A stretch of DNA of 64,000 nucleotides from Archangium violaceum (GTDB lineage: Bacteria; Myxococcota; Myxococcia; Myxococcales; Myxococcaceae): assembly GCF_016859125.1 (NCBI RefSeq), contig NZ_CP069338.1:310001-374000 (forward strand), in the 5' to 3' direction. The notes under the pieces were generated by a model. It had not been told where the DNA came from, searched no databases, and saw only the letters and a list, made by a program, of their open reading frames with translations. Shown piece by piece: positions 8,119 to 17,784 of this stretch. Within the stretch, counting starts at the first letter, position 1. Every line of letters begins with the position of its first letter. A program made the translations under genes and the position numbers.

Positions 8119-8943
8119 TCAGCCCTCGGTCCGCGCGAAGGCCAGCAGGTCCGCGTTCAGCCGGTCCATGTGGGTGACGAAGAGGCCATGCGGCGCGCCT
8201 TCATACACCTCGAGCCTGCTGCCTGGGATGAGCCGCGCGGTCTTCCGTCCGGTGAGCTCGAGGGGTGCGGACACGTCCTTGTCTCCGTGGATGACCAGGG
8301 TCGGGAGCTTGATGCGAGGCAACTCGGCCCGGAAGTCCGTCGTGGTGCTGGAGCGGTTGCATTCGATGACGGCCTTCATCGAGCACTGCCGCATCAGGCT
8401 CATGATCCACTCCACCATCTCGGGCGACGTCTCCTCGGTGACGAACGGACGGGCGTTGTCGGCCAGCCACTTCGGAAAATCCCGAAGCATCAACTGGTCG
8501 CGGACGTACTCGAAGACGCTCGCGTCGATCCCCTCCGGATTGTCCGCTGTCTTCAGTGGAAACGGCGTGGCCGCCGGAGCGACGAAGACGAGGCGCGCAA
8601 TCCGGCCGGCACCGTGGCGCGTCAGGTAGCGGACCAGCTCGCCGCTGGCCATGGAGTGGCCTACGAGTGTGACCTCGCGCAGGTCGAGCGCCTCGAGCAC
8701 GAACGCCAGGTCATCCGCCAGCGTGTCATAATCATACCCGCGCCCCGGGTCACTGGAGCGGCCATGCCCACGCCGGTCGTAGGCGACGCAGCGAAGACCC
8801 TGCTCGGACAAGGGGACCATCTGGTAGTTCCACATGTCCGAGCAGAGCGCCCAGCCAGAGAGGAAGACGACCGGCCTGCCCGTGCCCCAATCCCTGTAGA
8901 ACAGGTCAACGCCGTCGCGAGTCAGGATGTTGTGTCTCTTCAT
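8119..8943 (-). CDS. alpha/beta hydrolase (non-haem haloperoxidase/esterase-like)
   Basis: 274 residues of a single alpha/beta-hydrolase domain. The nucleophile elbow is VGHSMASGE (Ser97), the acid is in VIHGDKD (Asp221 or Asp223), and the histidine is in GAPHGLF (His252), so the triad is complete. The N-terminus (ILTRDGVDLFYRDWGTGRPV) and RRGHGRSS loop match the chloroperoxidase/arylesterase branch. The natural substrate cannot be inferred. It precedes a small membrane protein gene on the same strand, with about 31 bp between the genes; the membrane gene is upstream in transcription. Confidence 0.88.
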   Translation of the reverse strand: MKRHNILTRDGVDLFYRDWGTGRPVVFLSGWALCSDMWNYQMVPLSEQGLRCVAYDRRGHGRSSDPGRGYDYDTLADDLAFVLEALDLREVTLVGHSMASGELVRYLTRHGAGRIARLVFVAPAATPFPLKTADNPEGIDASVFEYVRDQLMLRDFPKWLADNARPFVTEETSPEMVEWIMSLMRQCSMKAVIECNRSSTTTDFRAELPRIKLPTLVIHGDKDVSAPLELTGRKTARLIPGSRLEVYEGAPHGLFVTHMDRLNADLLAFARTEG

Positions 8944-8974
8944 GACATCACCTCGGTTGAAGTCCGGAAACCCG

Positions 8975-9379
8975 TCAGGCCAGCGCCGCGCTCGAGTGCC
9001 TCAGTCCGGCGAACTGCAACCCGGCGAAGAGGGCGACCGCCAGCGCCTGCACCACGGTGAAGAGATAGCCCCAGAGCGTCGGCGAGACCCATCCGGTCGT
9101 CAGGAGCAGGAGACTGTCGATGGCCCACAGCAGGTTGTAGCCCACGATTCCCCAGACGAGGGGACGAGGGGCGCGGGGCCGCACGGCGAGGAACACCAGC
9201 AGGGCCGCGAAGGGGAGCAGGCTGAAACCCGCGGTCCGCAGCAAGGTGGTCTGCAGCCCCAGCAATTGGCTCAGGGGACCGGCGGCGGCGAACATCAGGA
9301 CGCCCGTGGCTCCACTGACGACTCCGTCGGCGAGCAGTGCACGGCCCAGCAGGGTGTTCGAAACGGTCGTTGCGCTCAT
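8975..9379 (-). CDS. small four-helix membrane protein
   Basis: 134 residues with four clear hydrophobic segments, at about residues 8-38, 46-66, 76-98 and 104-124. It is therefore an integral inner-membrane protein with little outside the membrane. I do not recognise a family. The ATG at 9379 is chosen because GAGGAC lies 5 bases upstream and the hydrophobic protein starts shortly after. It is divergent from the XRE regulator at 9496 and is followed by the alpha/beta hydrolase gene. Control by that regulator is possible but not shown. Confidence 0.7.
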   Translation of the reverse strand: MSATTVSNTLLGRALLADGVVSGATGVLMFAAAGPLSQLLGLQTTLLRTAGFSLLPFAALLVFLAVRPRAPRPLVWGIVGYNLLWAIDSLLLLTTGWVSPTLWGYLFTVVQALAVALFAGLQFAGLRHSSAALA

Positions 9380-9495
9380 GTGTGTCCTCGATTGGGATGG
9401 GTTCGCTTCAAGACCCAAGGTGCGCCGCGCCGGTTCCGGTGTCGATTACGTGGGAGGTAATTGGTGGCACTACGTCCCGGCCCTATCTTCGGGGC

Positions 9496-10320
9496 ATGAC
9501 GCTCCCAAGCCGCCCCGTCGGAGAAATGCTGCGCGTCTGGCGCCAGCGACGCTCTCTCAGTCAGCTCGACCTGGCCTGCCGTGCGGACGTCTCCGCCCGG
9601 CATGTCAGCTTCCTCGAGACCGGCCGGTCGAAGCCGAGCCGGGAGATGCTGCTCCACCTCTCCGAGGAGCTCGACATCCCCCTGCGCGAGCGCAACGCGC
9701 TGCTGATCGCCGCGGGGTTCGCGCCCGTCTATTCCGAGGAGAGCCTCGATGCACCCGCTCTCCGGGCCGCACGGGAGGCGGTCGACCTGGTCCTCTCCGG
9801 GCACGAGCCCTACCCCGCGTTGGCCGTGGATCGACACTGGACCTTGATGACCGCCAACCGCGCCGTCGGCGTGCTCCTCGCAGAGGTCTCGCCCGAGCTG
9901 CTCCAGCCCCCCGTCAACGTCCTCCGGCTCAGCCTGCACCCCGACGGCCTCGGCCGGAACATCGTCAATCTCGAGCAGTGGAGGACCCACGTGCTCACGC
10001 GGCTCCAGCGACAGATCGACGTCTCCGCCGATGAGACCCTCGCCGCGCTCCACAAGGAGCTCCGCGAAGGCACCACGTATGGCGGAGCATCTCAGCCCGG
10101 TGGGCCCGCCCGAGAACAGGACCTCGCGGGAGTGGTCGTGCCGATGCGGTTGAAGACCCGGTACGGGGAGCTGTCACTCTTCAGCACCACGACCGTCTTC
10201 GGCACCCCCATCGACATCACCCTCTCCGAACTGGCGATCGAATCCTTCTTCCCCGCGGATCGGCCCACCGCCGAGTTGCTGCGGCGGCTCGCCGAGAACG
10301 GTGCACGCACGGACGCGTGA
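9496..10320 (+). CDS. XRE family regulator with MmyB-like ligand-binding domain
   Basis: 274 residues. An N-terminal XRE helix-turn-helix (about residues 8-65: MLRVWRQRRSLSQLDLACRA, then VSFLETGRSKPSREML) is followed by a MmyB-type PAS-like domain (about residues 100-265, starting ALAVDRHWTLMTANRAV). This architecture is abundant in actinobacteria and myxobacteria. In MmyB-like proteins the second domain has been reported to bind small ligands such as fatty acids. The regulator is divergent from the four-helix membrane protein and alpha/beta hydrolase genes, the likely targets. The ATG at 9496 is taken because the HTH begins there. Confidence 0.88.
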   Translation: MTLPSRPVGEMLRVWRQRRSLSQLDLACRADVSARHVSFLETGRSKPSREMLLHLSEELDIPLRERNALLIAAGFAPVYSEESLDAPALRAAREAVDLVLSGHEPYPALAVDRHWTLMTANRAVGVLLAEVSPELLQPPVNVLRLSLHPDGLGRNIVNLEQWRTHVLTRLQRQIDVSADETLAALHKELREGTTYGGASQPGGPAREQDLAGVVVPMRLKTRYGELSLFSTTTVFGTPIDITLSELAIESFFPADRPTAELLRRLAENGARTDA

Positions 10321-10388
10321 CGGCGCCACGCAGAGGCCGCCAGCCCCCCTCCCCTGCGTCCCGCCCACTGGTCTAGCGTGCGGGGCCC

Positions 10389-12140
10389 ATGTCCGCGCAA
10401 TCCGAGTCAATACCCGCCTCCTCACCTCGGTGGTGGGTCCTTGCCCTGTGTGGGGTGGCCGGTCTGGCCTGGGGGACATATCTCATTGGCCCCTCCACGA
10501 TCGATCCCACCTCCGTCTCGTGGATGATGCGCGACGATTGGGCCCCGCCGCTGTTCGGCTGGCTCTACACCCGGAGCGCCCCGTGGAGCCTCCCACTCGG
10601 ACAGGCGCCGGGCTATCTCCACCCTATCGGCACCTCGCTGGCCTACACCGATGCCACGCCCTGGCTGAGCACCTTCTTCAAGCTGCTCTCCCCCTGGCTG
10701 CCCACCGTCTTCCAGGTGCATGGGCCGTGGCTCGCCCTCTGCTTCGCCCTCCAGGGCTTCTTCGGCGCCCGCATCGCCGCCTGCTTCACCCCGCGACCCC
10801 TGCTGCAATTCCTGTCGGGAACGCTCTTCGTCCTCTCCCCGGCCCTCAACTCGCGCCTGAGCCACGTCTCGCTGTGTGCCCACTGGTTGGTGCTCGTCTT
10901 CCTCTGGCTATACCTGCGGCCATGCCCCGACGCGCGCACCGCCACGCGAACCCTGGGGCTCGCCACGTTCTTCATCGCCCTGTCCGCGGGTGTCCACGTC
11001 TACCTCGCGGCCATGAACCTCATCCTGGCCCTGTCCCTCACCGTGCGCCTGTGGCTCCTCGATGAGCACCTCTCCGCGCGGCGAGCGGGCGCGTGGGCCA
11101 CCGGGATGCCGGCGGTGGCACTCGGGGTGATGGCGCTCTTCGGCTTCTTCTCTGGCGTCACCACGGAGGCGTTCGGCTACAACTCCTTCTCCTCCAACCT
11201 CCTCACCTTCATCGACCCGGCCGGCCTGTCCCGCTTCCTCCCGGCCTTCCCCATCGGACGTCGCCAGTTCGAAGGCATCGCCTACCTCGGACTGGGCGTG
11301 CTCGGACTGGGCGCCCTGGCCGGGAGTGCCCTCGTCGTGCGGAGCAAGGAGGAGCCTCTGCTCCCACGACACCTGTGGCCCCTGGTGGCCGCGTGTCTGT
11401 TGTTGGCCCTGTTCGCCTTCTCGGCACGGATCCAGCTCGCCCAGCTCACCGTGTTCTCGTATGAGCGCTTGTACGAGGTGACGTTCGAGCCCCTCGGGAA
11501 GATCTTCCGCGCGTCGGGGCGCTTCATCTGGCCCCTGCACTACGCGCTCATGGCCGGTGTGGTGGCCGCGCTGCTGCGCCTGCTCCGCCACCACCCCCGC
11601 GCCGCCGCGGGCGCATTGGGACTGGCGCTCGCCATCCAGGTGCTCGAGGTCCCCGAGGAGCTGCGAGGGGGTTCCCGCTTCGAACCCCAGTCATCCAGGA
11701 TTCCAGGAGGCAGCGCCCTCTGGAGTCTCGCCACCGGCCACTATCGGCACGTCGTCCTCTACCCCACCGTCATGGTGGATGGCACCGGGCATGGCTGCCC
11801 TCCCGACCACACGTTCTCCACCGAGGAGAGCCTCCCCTTCGCCTGGCAGGCCTGGCTGGCCGGCATGACCTTCAATGCCGGTTACGTCGCCCGGGTCAAT
11901 GAGCAACGCACCCTGGCCTACTGTCAGGAATTGGAGCACGACATGCGCCAGGGGCGGCTGGACCCGGACACAATCTATGTCGTCCATGCCTCCGTCGCCG
12001 CGCGCTTCCAGGAGGACACCGCGGACCGAGCCACCTGTGGCTCCTTGGACGGAGTGCTCGTCTGTGTCGCCGTGGGCAGGGGCAGCCCCTTCAGCGAGGC
12101 ATTGGCTCGGAAGGAACGCGCGCTCCACGTGCTCGAATGA
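10389..12140 (+). CDS. polytopic membrane protein, DUF6311-like
   Basis: 583 residues with about ten membrane segments in the first 430 residues and a soluble C-terminal part of about 150. The first extracytoplasmic loop (APWSLPLG, then GTSLAYTDATPWLS) and the following VHGPWLALCFALQG helix match the DUF6311 family, whose proteins look like GT-C glycosyltransferases that use lipid-linked sugars. The soluble part carries three Cys residues near the end. The likely role is sugar or phospho-sugar transfer at the periplasmic face, but the reaction is unknown. A related design is seen in the proteins at 35426 and 47144. Confidence 0.7.
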   Translation: MSAQSESIPASSPRWWVLALCGVAGLAWGTYLIGPSTIDPTSVSWMMRDDWAPPLFGWLYTRSAPWSLPLGQAPGYLHPIGTSLAYTDATPWLSTFFKLLSPWLPTVFQVHGPWLALCFALQGFFGARIAACFTPRPLLQFLSGTLFVLSPALNSRLSHVSLCAHWLVLVFLWLYLRPCPDARTATRTLGLATFFIALSAGVHVYLAAMNLILALSLTVRLWLLDEHLSARRAGAWATGMPAVALGVMALFGFFSGVTTEAFGYNSFSSNLLTFIDPAGLSRFLPAFPIGRRQFEGIAYLGLGVLGLGALAGSALVVRSKEEPLLPRHLWPLVAACLLLALFAFSARIQLAQLTVFSYERLYEVTFEPLGKIFRASGRFIWPLHYALMAGVVAALLRLLRHHPRAAAGALGLALAIQVLEVPEELRGGSRFEPQSSRIPGGSALWSLATGHYRHVVLYPTVMVDGTGHGCPPDHTFSTEESLPFAWQAWLAGMTFNAGYVARVNEQRTLAYCQELEHDMRQGRLDPDTIYVVHASVAARFQEDTADRATCGSLDGVLVCVAVGRGSPFSEALARKERALHVLE

Positions 12141-12311
12141 TGTAGGCTCATGGCACCCGTTCCAGCCAACGCCTCGATCGCCGTGGGCGGCGGGGGTATC
12201 GTGCTCATCGAGCTGCAGGGGCTGGGTCCCCGACAGCACGTCCTGCATGTATAAGGATCCGCCCTCGTGGGCTGATAGCCACCTCTGCGACTCAGGTCGG
12301 ACGACGAACCT

Positions 12312-15300
12312 CTACACGCCCGCCAGGGGAAGCCGGACGGTGAAGGTGGCGCCAGCCCCCGGCTGGGAGGCAACGGAAATACTGCCTCCCAGGGCCGAGA
12401 CGATCTCCGAGGAGATGTACAGCCCGAGCCCGAGTCCTCCGTAGTTGTGCACGGACACCGCGCGCTCGAAGCGCCGGAAGATGCGTTGCTGATCTTCCGG
12501 CGCGATTCCAATCCCGTGATCCCTCACGGAGAACACGGCCGCCCCGCCCTCTCGGCCCAGGCGCACCTCGATGGGCTTTCCCGCTCCATAGCGGGTCGCG
12601 TTCATCAGCAGATTCACGACCACCTGTTCCAGGCGGAGACCATCCCACTGCCCGCGCACCTCGGCGGACAGGTCGGTGCCAATCATGCAGCCGGCGCGCT
12701 CGAACTCGGGCGCGAGCCGCTGCAGCATCTCCTGGACCACCTCGACGAAGTCCACCTCCTCGCGCTCCACGTGCAGGCGGCCTGTCCCGATGCGGGAGAC
12801 GTCCAGGAGGGCCTCGTTGAGCTGATTGAGCCGGTTCGCCTGACGGTGTGCCGCCTTCAGCTTCGACTCCAGACGCGCGGGGAGCCCCGCGCCCGCGTCC
12901 TCCGCCGCCCGGGAGATCAACTCGAGCTGGAGCTTCAAGGACGTGAGGGGAGTCCGCAGCTCGTGCGCCGCCACCGAGAGGAAATCGTCCCTCAACCGCA
13001 CGGCCCGCCGTAGCTCCGCCTCGGCCAGCTTCCGCTCCTGGATGTCCGTGCTCGTGCCGAACCACCGGGTAACCTGGCCCCGGCCGTCGCGCACCGGCAG
13101 GGCTCGCGTGAGGAACCACCGGTACTCCCCGTCCGAGGCACGGCGGAAGCGGTGCTCGACCTCATAGGGCTCACCCAGGCGCAGCGACCGCTGCCAACAC
13201 TCCCCGACCCGCTCCCGATCCTCCGGGTGGACGAGGGCGAGCCACCCTATGTTCTTCGCCCCCTCGAAGGTGATGCCCGTGTACTCGGAGTAGTGCCGAT
13301 TGACGAACTCGGCCCGACCATCCGGCCGCGCGACCCAGACGAGCTGGGGGATGGTCTCGCCAAGCATCCGGAAGTGAGCCTCGCTCTCACGCAGAGCGGC
13401 CTCGGCGCGCTTCTTCTCGCTGGTGTCGAGGTTCATCCCCACCCACTCGCGCACGGTGCCATCCGATTCGACGACGGGAGCCGCACGAGCCATCGTGGGC
13501 GTATGGCCGCCATCCGGACGCATCAGGCGATATTCCGTCTCGTAGACGCTCCGGGTCCGGACGGCATGCCTCCACTCGAGCTCCACTCGCGCCCTGTCCT
13601 CGGGGTGGACCGCGTCGAGCCACCCATACCCCCTTGCCTCCTCGAAGGACTGGCCGGTGAAGGCGCGCCAGGTGGGGCTGTCCTCGACGATCGATCCCGA
13701 GACATCCGTCGTCCACACCACCTGCGCGGTCGCGGTCACGAGCGAGCGGAAGCGCTCCTCGCGCAACCGGATGTCCTCCCGGGCCTGCGCTTCGACCTGC
13801 GCCTTGAGCCGCTTGAGCTCCTCGTTCTGCCGCTCCAGCGCCCCGCGCGCGAGCTTGAGGGAGACGAGGTTCTTCACCCGGGCGAGGACATCCTCCGCGG
13901 AGAAGGGTTTCACCACGTAGTCCTGCGCGCCTCCGTTCAGGAGCTTCAGCCGGAGCGCATCGTCCGCCTTGGCGGACAGGACGATGATCGGCACCTGGGC
14001 GAGAGCCGGCAGCTCGCGGAGAGCGGCCACCAACGCATCTCCACTCATGCGCGGCATCATGATGTCGGTGAGGATGAGATCGGGCGCGAGGGTGGTGGCC
14101 TTCTCCAGCCCCTCCATCCCGTCGAAGGCGGTGGTGACGCGGTACTCGTCCCGGAGCGTCTCCACGAGGAAGCGGTTGAGCTCGGGATTGTCCTCCACCA
14201 CCAGGACGCGCGGACGGTCACCGCGCCCCTGCTCCTCCACGGACCGGGCCTCGGCCCTGGCATGCGTTCCGGACAAGGAAATGAGCTCATCGAGCGTGCC
14301 GCGCAAGGCCATCTCGGCCTGGAGTGCCTCCTCCTCGGGAGCCGGGAGCTCGCGCACGCGCACGCCCTCGGGAGCCCGGCGCGGCATCACCACCAGGAAG
14401 AGCGCCCCGCCTCCGGGTGCGTCGGTGACACTGACGAGCCCTCCGTGCAGCTCCACGAAGTCCCGCACGATGGACAGCCCCAGCCCCGTCCCTCCGAACT
14501 GACGCGTGGTACCACCCTCTCCCTGCCGGAAACGCTCGAAGATGGACGCGCGCAGCTCGGGCCGGACGCCTGGGCCCGAGTCCTGGACGGACAGGAGCGC
14601 CCTCCCCTCTAGCGTCTCGCGCAAGGACAGCTTGATGCGCCCGCCCTCGGGGGTGAACTTGAAGGCATTGGACAGGAGGTTGAGCACCACGCGCTCGAGC
14701 TTCTCCACGTCCACCTGCGCCAGGAGGCGCTCGGGCACGTCCACGACGAAGGAGATCCGCCGCTGCGGCGCCAATGCCTCGAAGAGCCCGGCCATCTTGC
14801 GTACCAGCCAGGCCAGGTCCGCCTCCGCGTAGGACAGAGTCATCTTGCCCGCGTCCAACCTGGAGATGTCGAGCAGATCATTGACGTGCTTGAGGAGGGT
14901 CGCGGCGTTGCGCCTCATCACCGCCACGTCGCGCCGCTGCGGCTCGGTGAGGTTGTGGCCCCTGGCCAGCAGCGCATCGGCCGGACCCAGGATGAGGGTC
15001 AGGGGAGTGCGCAGCTCATGGCTGACATTGGCGAAGAGCTGGCTCTTCAGCTCGTCCAGCTCACGGACGCGAGACAGGAGCTGTTCCAACTCCTGGTTCT
15101 TCCGCGCGAGCTCCGCCTCGGCCCGCTTCTTCTCGGTGATGTTGCGCCCCTCGGCCAGCAGGAACACCACCCGGCCCGCCTTGTCCTTCACGGGGATGAG
15201 CGAGAAGTCGATGATGATCGTCTCTTCACCCGCCGCCTGGCCGTAGACCTCGACGTCGTAGCGAATAAACGCTCCCAGGGCCGCTCGTGCCACCGCCCGA

Positions 15301-15590
15301 CGCAACTGCGCTTGAGTCCCCGCCGATACCAACCACCAGCGCGACTCCCAGAAGGGTCTCCCGAGAATATCGTCGCGCCGGATGCCACCCCCTTCGAGTG
15401 CCGCCCGATTCACCTCGAGCAGGGTCCCCTTCACGTCCAGCAACCCGACGAACTGGTACATCTCGTCGAGGACGATGCGCGCCAGCTTCTCGCGGTGACG
15501 CTGCGGGTCATCCTCAGCCAGCAACTCCACGTGGCGCACGTGGAGGGAGGGACCTTGCTCGAATAGCTGGGGATTGAGTTCGCTCATCAT
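12312..15590 (-). CDS. hybrid sensor histidine kinase with two kinase cores, a receiver and three PAS domains
   Basis: 1092 residues, soluble, no membrane helix. Order: PAS (about 45-155); HisKA with NVSHELRTP (His191); HATPase (about 290-402, FGGTGLGLS); receiver (about 460-575, phosphoacceptor Asp509 in LTDIMMP, Lys561 in VVKPF); PAS (610-725); PAS (735-855); second HisKA with VAAHELRTP (His876); second HATPase (about 980-1088, GLGLGLYIS). The central receiver lies between two complete transmitter modules, so phosphate could flow from either. No separate response regulator gene is adjacent, so its output is unknown. Translation may start at either of two consecutive ATG codons (15590 or 15587); no good ribosome-binding site is seen. 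Confidence 0.92.
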   Translation of the reverse strand: MMSELNPQLFEQGPSLHVRHVELLAEDDPQRHREKLARIVLDEMYQFVGLLDVKGTLLEVNRAALEGGGIRRDDILGRPFWESRWWLVSAGTQAQLRRAVARAALGAFIRYDVEVYGQAAGEETIIIDFSLIPVKDKAGRVVFLLAEGRNITEKKRAEAELARKNQELEQLLSRVRELDELKSQLFANVSHELRTPLTLILGPADALLARGHNLTEPQRRDVAVMRRNAATLLKHVNDLLDISRLDAGKMTLSYAEADLAWLVRKMAGLFEALAPQRRISFVVDVPERLLAQVDVEKLERVVLNLLSNAFKFTPEGGRIKLSLRETLEGRALLSVQDSGPGVRPELRASIFERFRQGEGGTTRQFGGTGLGLSIVRDFVELHGGLVSVTDAPGGGALFLVVMPRRAPEGVRVRELPAPEEEALQAEMALRGTLDELISLSGTHARAEARSVEEQGRGDRPRVLVVEDNPELNRFLVETLRDEYRVTTAFDGMEGLEKATTLAPDLILTDIMMPRMSGDALVAALRELPALAQVPIIVLSAKADDALRLKLLNGGAQDYVVKPFSAEDVLARVKNLVSLKLARGALERQNEELKRLKAQVEAQAREDIRLREERFRSLVTATAQVVWTTDVSGSIVEDSPTWRAFTGQSFEEARGYGWLDAVHPEDRARVELEWRHAVRTRSVYETEYRLMRPDGGHTPTMARAAPVVESDGTVREWVGMNLDTSEKKRAEAALRESEAHFRMLGETIPQLVWVARPDGRAEFVNRHYSEYTGITFEGAKNIGWLALVHPEDRERVGECWQRSLRLGEPYEVEHRFRRASDGEYRWFLTRALPVRDGRGQVTRWFGTSTDIQERKLAEAELRRAVRLRDDFLSVAAHELRTPLTSLKLQLELISRAAEDAGAGLPARLESKLKAAHRQANRLNQLNEALLDVSRIGTGRLHVEREEVDFVEVVQEMLQRLAPEFERAGCMIGTDLSAEVRGQWDGLRLEQVVVNLLMNATRYGAGKPIEVRLGREGGAAVFSVRDHGIGIAPEDQQRIFRRFERAVSVHNYGGLGLGLYISSEIVSALGGSISVASQPGAGATFTVRLPLAGV

Positions 15591-15713
15591 GGAGGAGTAG
15601 CCGTCGCGGAGGTAGGCGCTCGAGACCGTCCGGAGACAACACGGCTCGGCGTGGCAATCCTTTCGACGAAGGAGTGCCCGCTCTCCTGGCTACTCGTGGA
15701 CGTCCCTCCATGA

Positions 15714-17552
15714 CTAGCGCTCCTTCCCGTCCTGCGTGGAGGCGTCCTGCGTCCCTGGGACCGGGTTCAGCGCAATGGCCTGCCGTTGAGGGGGGAGGAA
15801 CGGCTCGGGACGGGGAACCGGGCGGGTGTAGAGCCTGTCCCTGCCAGCTCCGGGGTCCCGCCCTTGCTGCTGCAAGGCGAAGCGCTCCCGGTCCCGCTGG
15901 CGGATGTCCTCCTCCACCTCCGCCACGCGCTCCGGTGACAGCCCCAGCCCCACGAGCGTGCTGCGCCCGAAGACGATGGCGCTCTCGAGGGTCTCCCGTA
16001 TCTGGTAATGCGCGCCGTGCTCCAGCAGCTCCAACGCGTGCACCCGGTCGTACGCGCGCACGTACACCTCCGCGAGCGGGAATGACGTCCGGCACAGCTC
16101 CACGATACGGGTGGCCGCCTCCTTGCGCTCCACGCACACGCAGACGAGCCGGGCCCGCTCCGCGCCGGCCGCGCGCAGCACGTCCAGCCGCGTGCCGTCA
16201 CCGTAGTAGACCTTGAAGCCGAAGCGCTCGGCCGCCTCGATCATCTCCACGTCGTTGTCGATCGCGGTGACGTCCACGCCCTCCGCCAACAGGAGCTGGC
16301 TGACCACCTGTCCGAATCGCCCGAAGCCGACGATGATCACCGAGCCACGCGCGCCATCGAAGCGCTCCTCCCGCTCGGGAGCTGCTCGCGTGCCGACGAG
16401 CCTGGGAGCGAGCGCGGCCAGCAGCGGCGTGAGCGCCATGGTGAGCGTCACGAGCGCGACGAGCAGCGTGGCCTGCTCCTGCTCCATCACCCGGGCGGCC
16501 ACCGCGGTGGAGAACAGGACGAAGCCGAACTCGCCCCCCTGGGGCAGGAGCAGCGCGGTGCGGATGGACACCTCGTGCCCGTTGCGCAGCAGCCGCATCA
16601 GCCCGTACACCACCGCCGTCTTGATGACCGTCAGCGTCACCACCGCGCCGAGCAGCACGGCCCAGCTCCTCGCGATGAGCTGGAGGTCCACCGTCATGCC
16701 CACGGAGATGAAGAAGAGGCCGAGCAGCAGCCCCCGGAAGGGCTCCAGGTCCGCCTCCAGCTCGTGCCGGTAGCTCGACTCGGCGAGCAGCACGCCCGCG
16801 AGGAACGCACCGAGCGCCGAGGACAGCCCGACGTACGTCATCAGCGTGGCCGCCGCGATGACGACGAGCAGCGCGGCGGCCGTCATCACCTCGTGAGCCC
16901 CCGCGCTCGCGAGCACCCGGAAGAAGAGGCTGAGCAGGTAGCGGCCCGTGAGCACCACCGCGGCCACGCCGCCCACCATCTTCGCCGCGGACAGCCACGC
17001 GGGGTCTCCTCCCGCCGAGTCCACCGGGGACAGCAGCGCCACCAGCGCGAGCAGCGGCACGATGGCCAGGTCCTGCAGCAGGAGGATGGCGAACGCCTTC
17101 TGGCCATGCGGCTGCTGTACCTCGCCACGCTCGCCGAGCAACTGCATGACGAGCGCGGTGGACGACAGGGCGAGGCCCAATCCGGCGATGAGCGAGGCCT
17201 TCCAGGGACGGTCCGCCACGAGGAGCGGGTAGAGCATGGCGAGCAGGCCGGAGAAGACGACCTGCCCGGTGCCGAGCACGAAGATGTCGCGGCGCATGGC
17301 CCACAGCCGCGAGAGGTTCAGCTCCAGTCCGATGATGAAGAGGAAGAGCACGACGCCGAGCTCGGCGACATGCATCACCGAGGTGGAGTCGGAGAGGAGC
17401 CCGAGCCCGAAGGGGCCGATGACGAGCCCGGCGGCCAGATAGCCGAGGATGGAGCCGAGGCGCAGCTTGCGGAACAGGGGCACGGCGATGACGGCCGCGC
17501 CGAGGAAGATGAGCGCCTGGAAGTAGACGGGAGCCTCGGGACTGGCGGCCAT
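15714..17552 (-). CDS. Kef-type monovalent cation:proton antiporter with TrkA-N domain (CPA2 family)
   Basis: 612 residues. The first 385 residues have about 12 membrane helices typical of CPA2 antiporters (GYLAAGLVIGPFGLGL, then FLFIIGLELNLSRLW). A cytosolic TrkA-N/RCK Rossmann domain follows from about 405 (SVIIVGFGRFGQVVSQLL). An extended Arg/Gln/Pro-rich tail of about 70 residues ends the protein. It probably exports K+ in exchange for protons at the inner membrane. The RCK region suggests gating by nucleotide or a thiol adduct. It is divergent from the NlpC/P60-like lipoprotein at 17785. The sensor kinase gene starts 124 bp beyond this gene's stop but reads away on the same strand. Confidence 0.92.
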   Translation of the reverse strand: MAASPEAPVYFQALIFLGAAVIAVPLFRKLRLGSILGYLAAGLVIGPFGLGLLSDSTSVMHVAELGVVLFLFIIGLELNLSRLWAMRRDIFVLGTGQVVFSGLLAMLYPLLVADRPWKASLIAGLGLALSSTALVMQLLGERGEVQQPHGQKAFAILLLQDLAIVPLLALVALLSPVDSAGGDPAWLSAAKMVGGVAAVVLTGRYLLSLFFRVLASAGAHEVMTAAALLVVIAAATLMTYVGLSSALGAFLAGVLLAESSYRHELEADLEPFRGLLLGLFFISVGMTVDLQLIARSWAVLLGAVVTLTVIKTAVVYGLMRLLRNGHEVSIRTALLLPQGGEFGFVLFSTAVAARVMEQEQATLLVALVTLTMALTPLLAALAPRLVGTRAAPEREERFDGARGSVIIVGFGRFGQVVSQLLLAEGVDVTAIDNDVEMIEAAERFGFKVYYGDGTRLDVLRAAGAERARLVCVCVERKEAATRIVELCRTSFPLAEVYVRAYDRVHALELLEHGAHYQIRETLESAIVFGRSTLVGLGLSPERVAEVEEDIRQRDRERFALQQQGRDPGAGRDRLYTRPVPRPEPFLPPQRQAIALNPVPGTQDASTQDGKER

Positions 17553-17640
17553 TGCGAGTACCTGCGAGCGGTGGACTGCCTCCCCTCCTAGTCCAATCGA
17601 CTGCCCCCGCGATAGACGTTCGCGCGTATCTCAGCGGCTG

Positions 17641-17714
17641 GAGCACGGTGCTCGAACGAAAGGAGAAGTCGAGCGGCACAACGAAGCCTGACGATGGAAC
17701 CCGCTCCTTCGTTG
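17641..17714. promoter_or_regulatory. inverted repeats in the kef / NlpC-like divergent gap
   Basis: Two inverted repeats lie in this 232-bp gap. GAGCACGGTGCTC (17641-17653) is a 6+6 palindrome around one base. CAACGAAG (17679-17686) pairs with CTTCGTTG (17707-17714), with a 20-base spacer. Either may be an operator for one of the divergent genes. The function is not determined. Confidence 0.35.
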
Positions 17715-17784
17715 ACCCGATTCTCCTCTCCGTCACCTCCATACCGGCGAAGGGATTGAAGTTCATTCTCAGGAGAATCACACC

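Noticed and set aside
12141-12311. A 34-codon frame starting near 12150 between the DUF6311-like gene and the kinase
   Set aside because: No ribosome-binding site, and its glycine-rich low-complexity product gives no support. The gap shows no other clear element.
17621-17662. tRNA-like stretch with a D-arm-like word (TATCTCAGCGGCTGGAGCA) and a CTCGAA word
   Set aside because: There is no room for an anticodon arm between the two, and no acceptor stem pairs. The resemblance comes from the palindrome GAGCACGGTGCTC.
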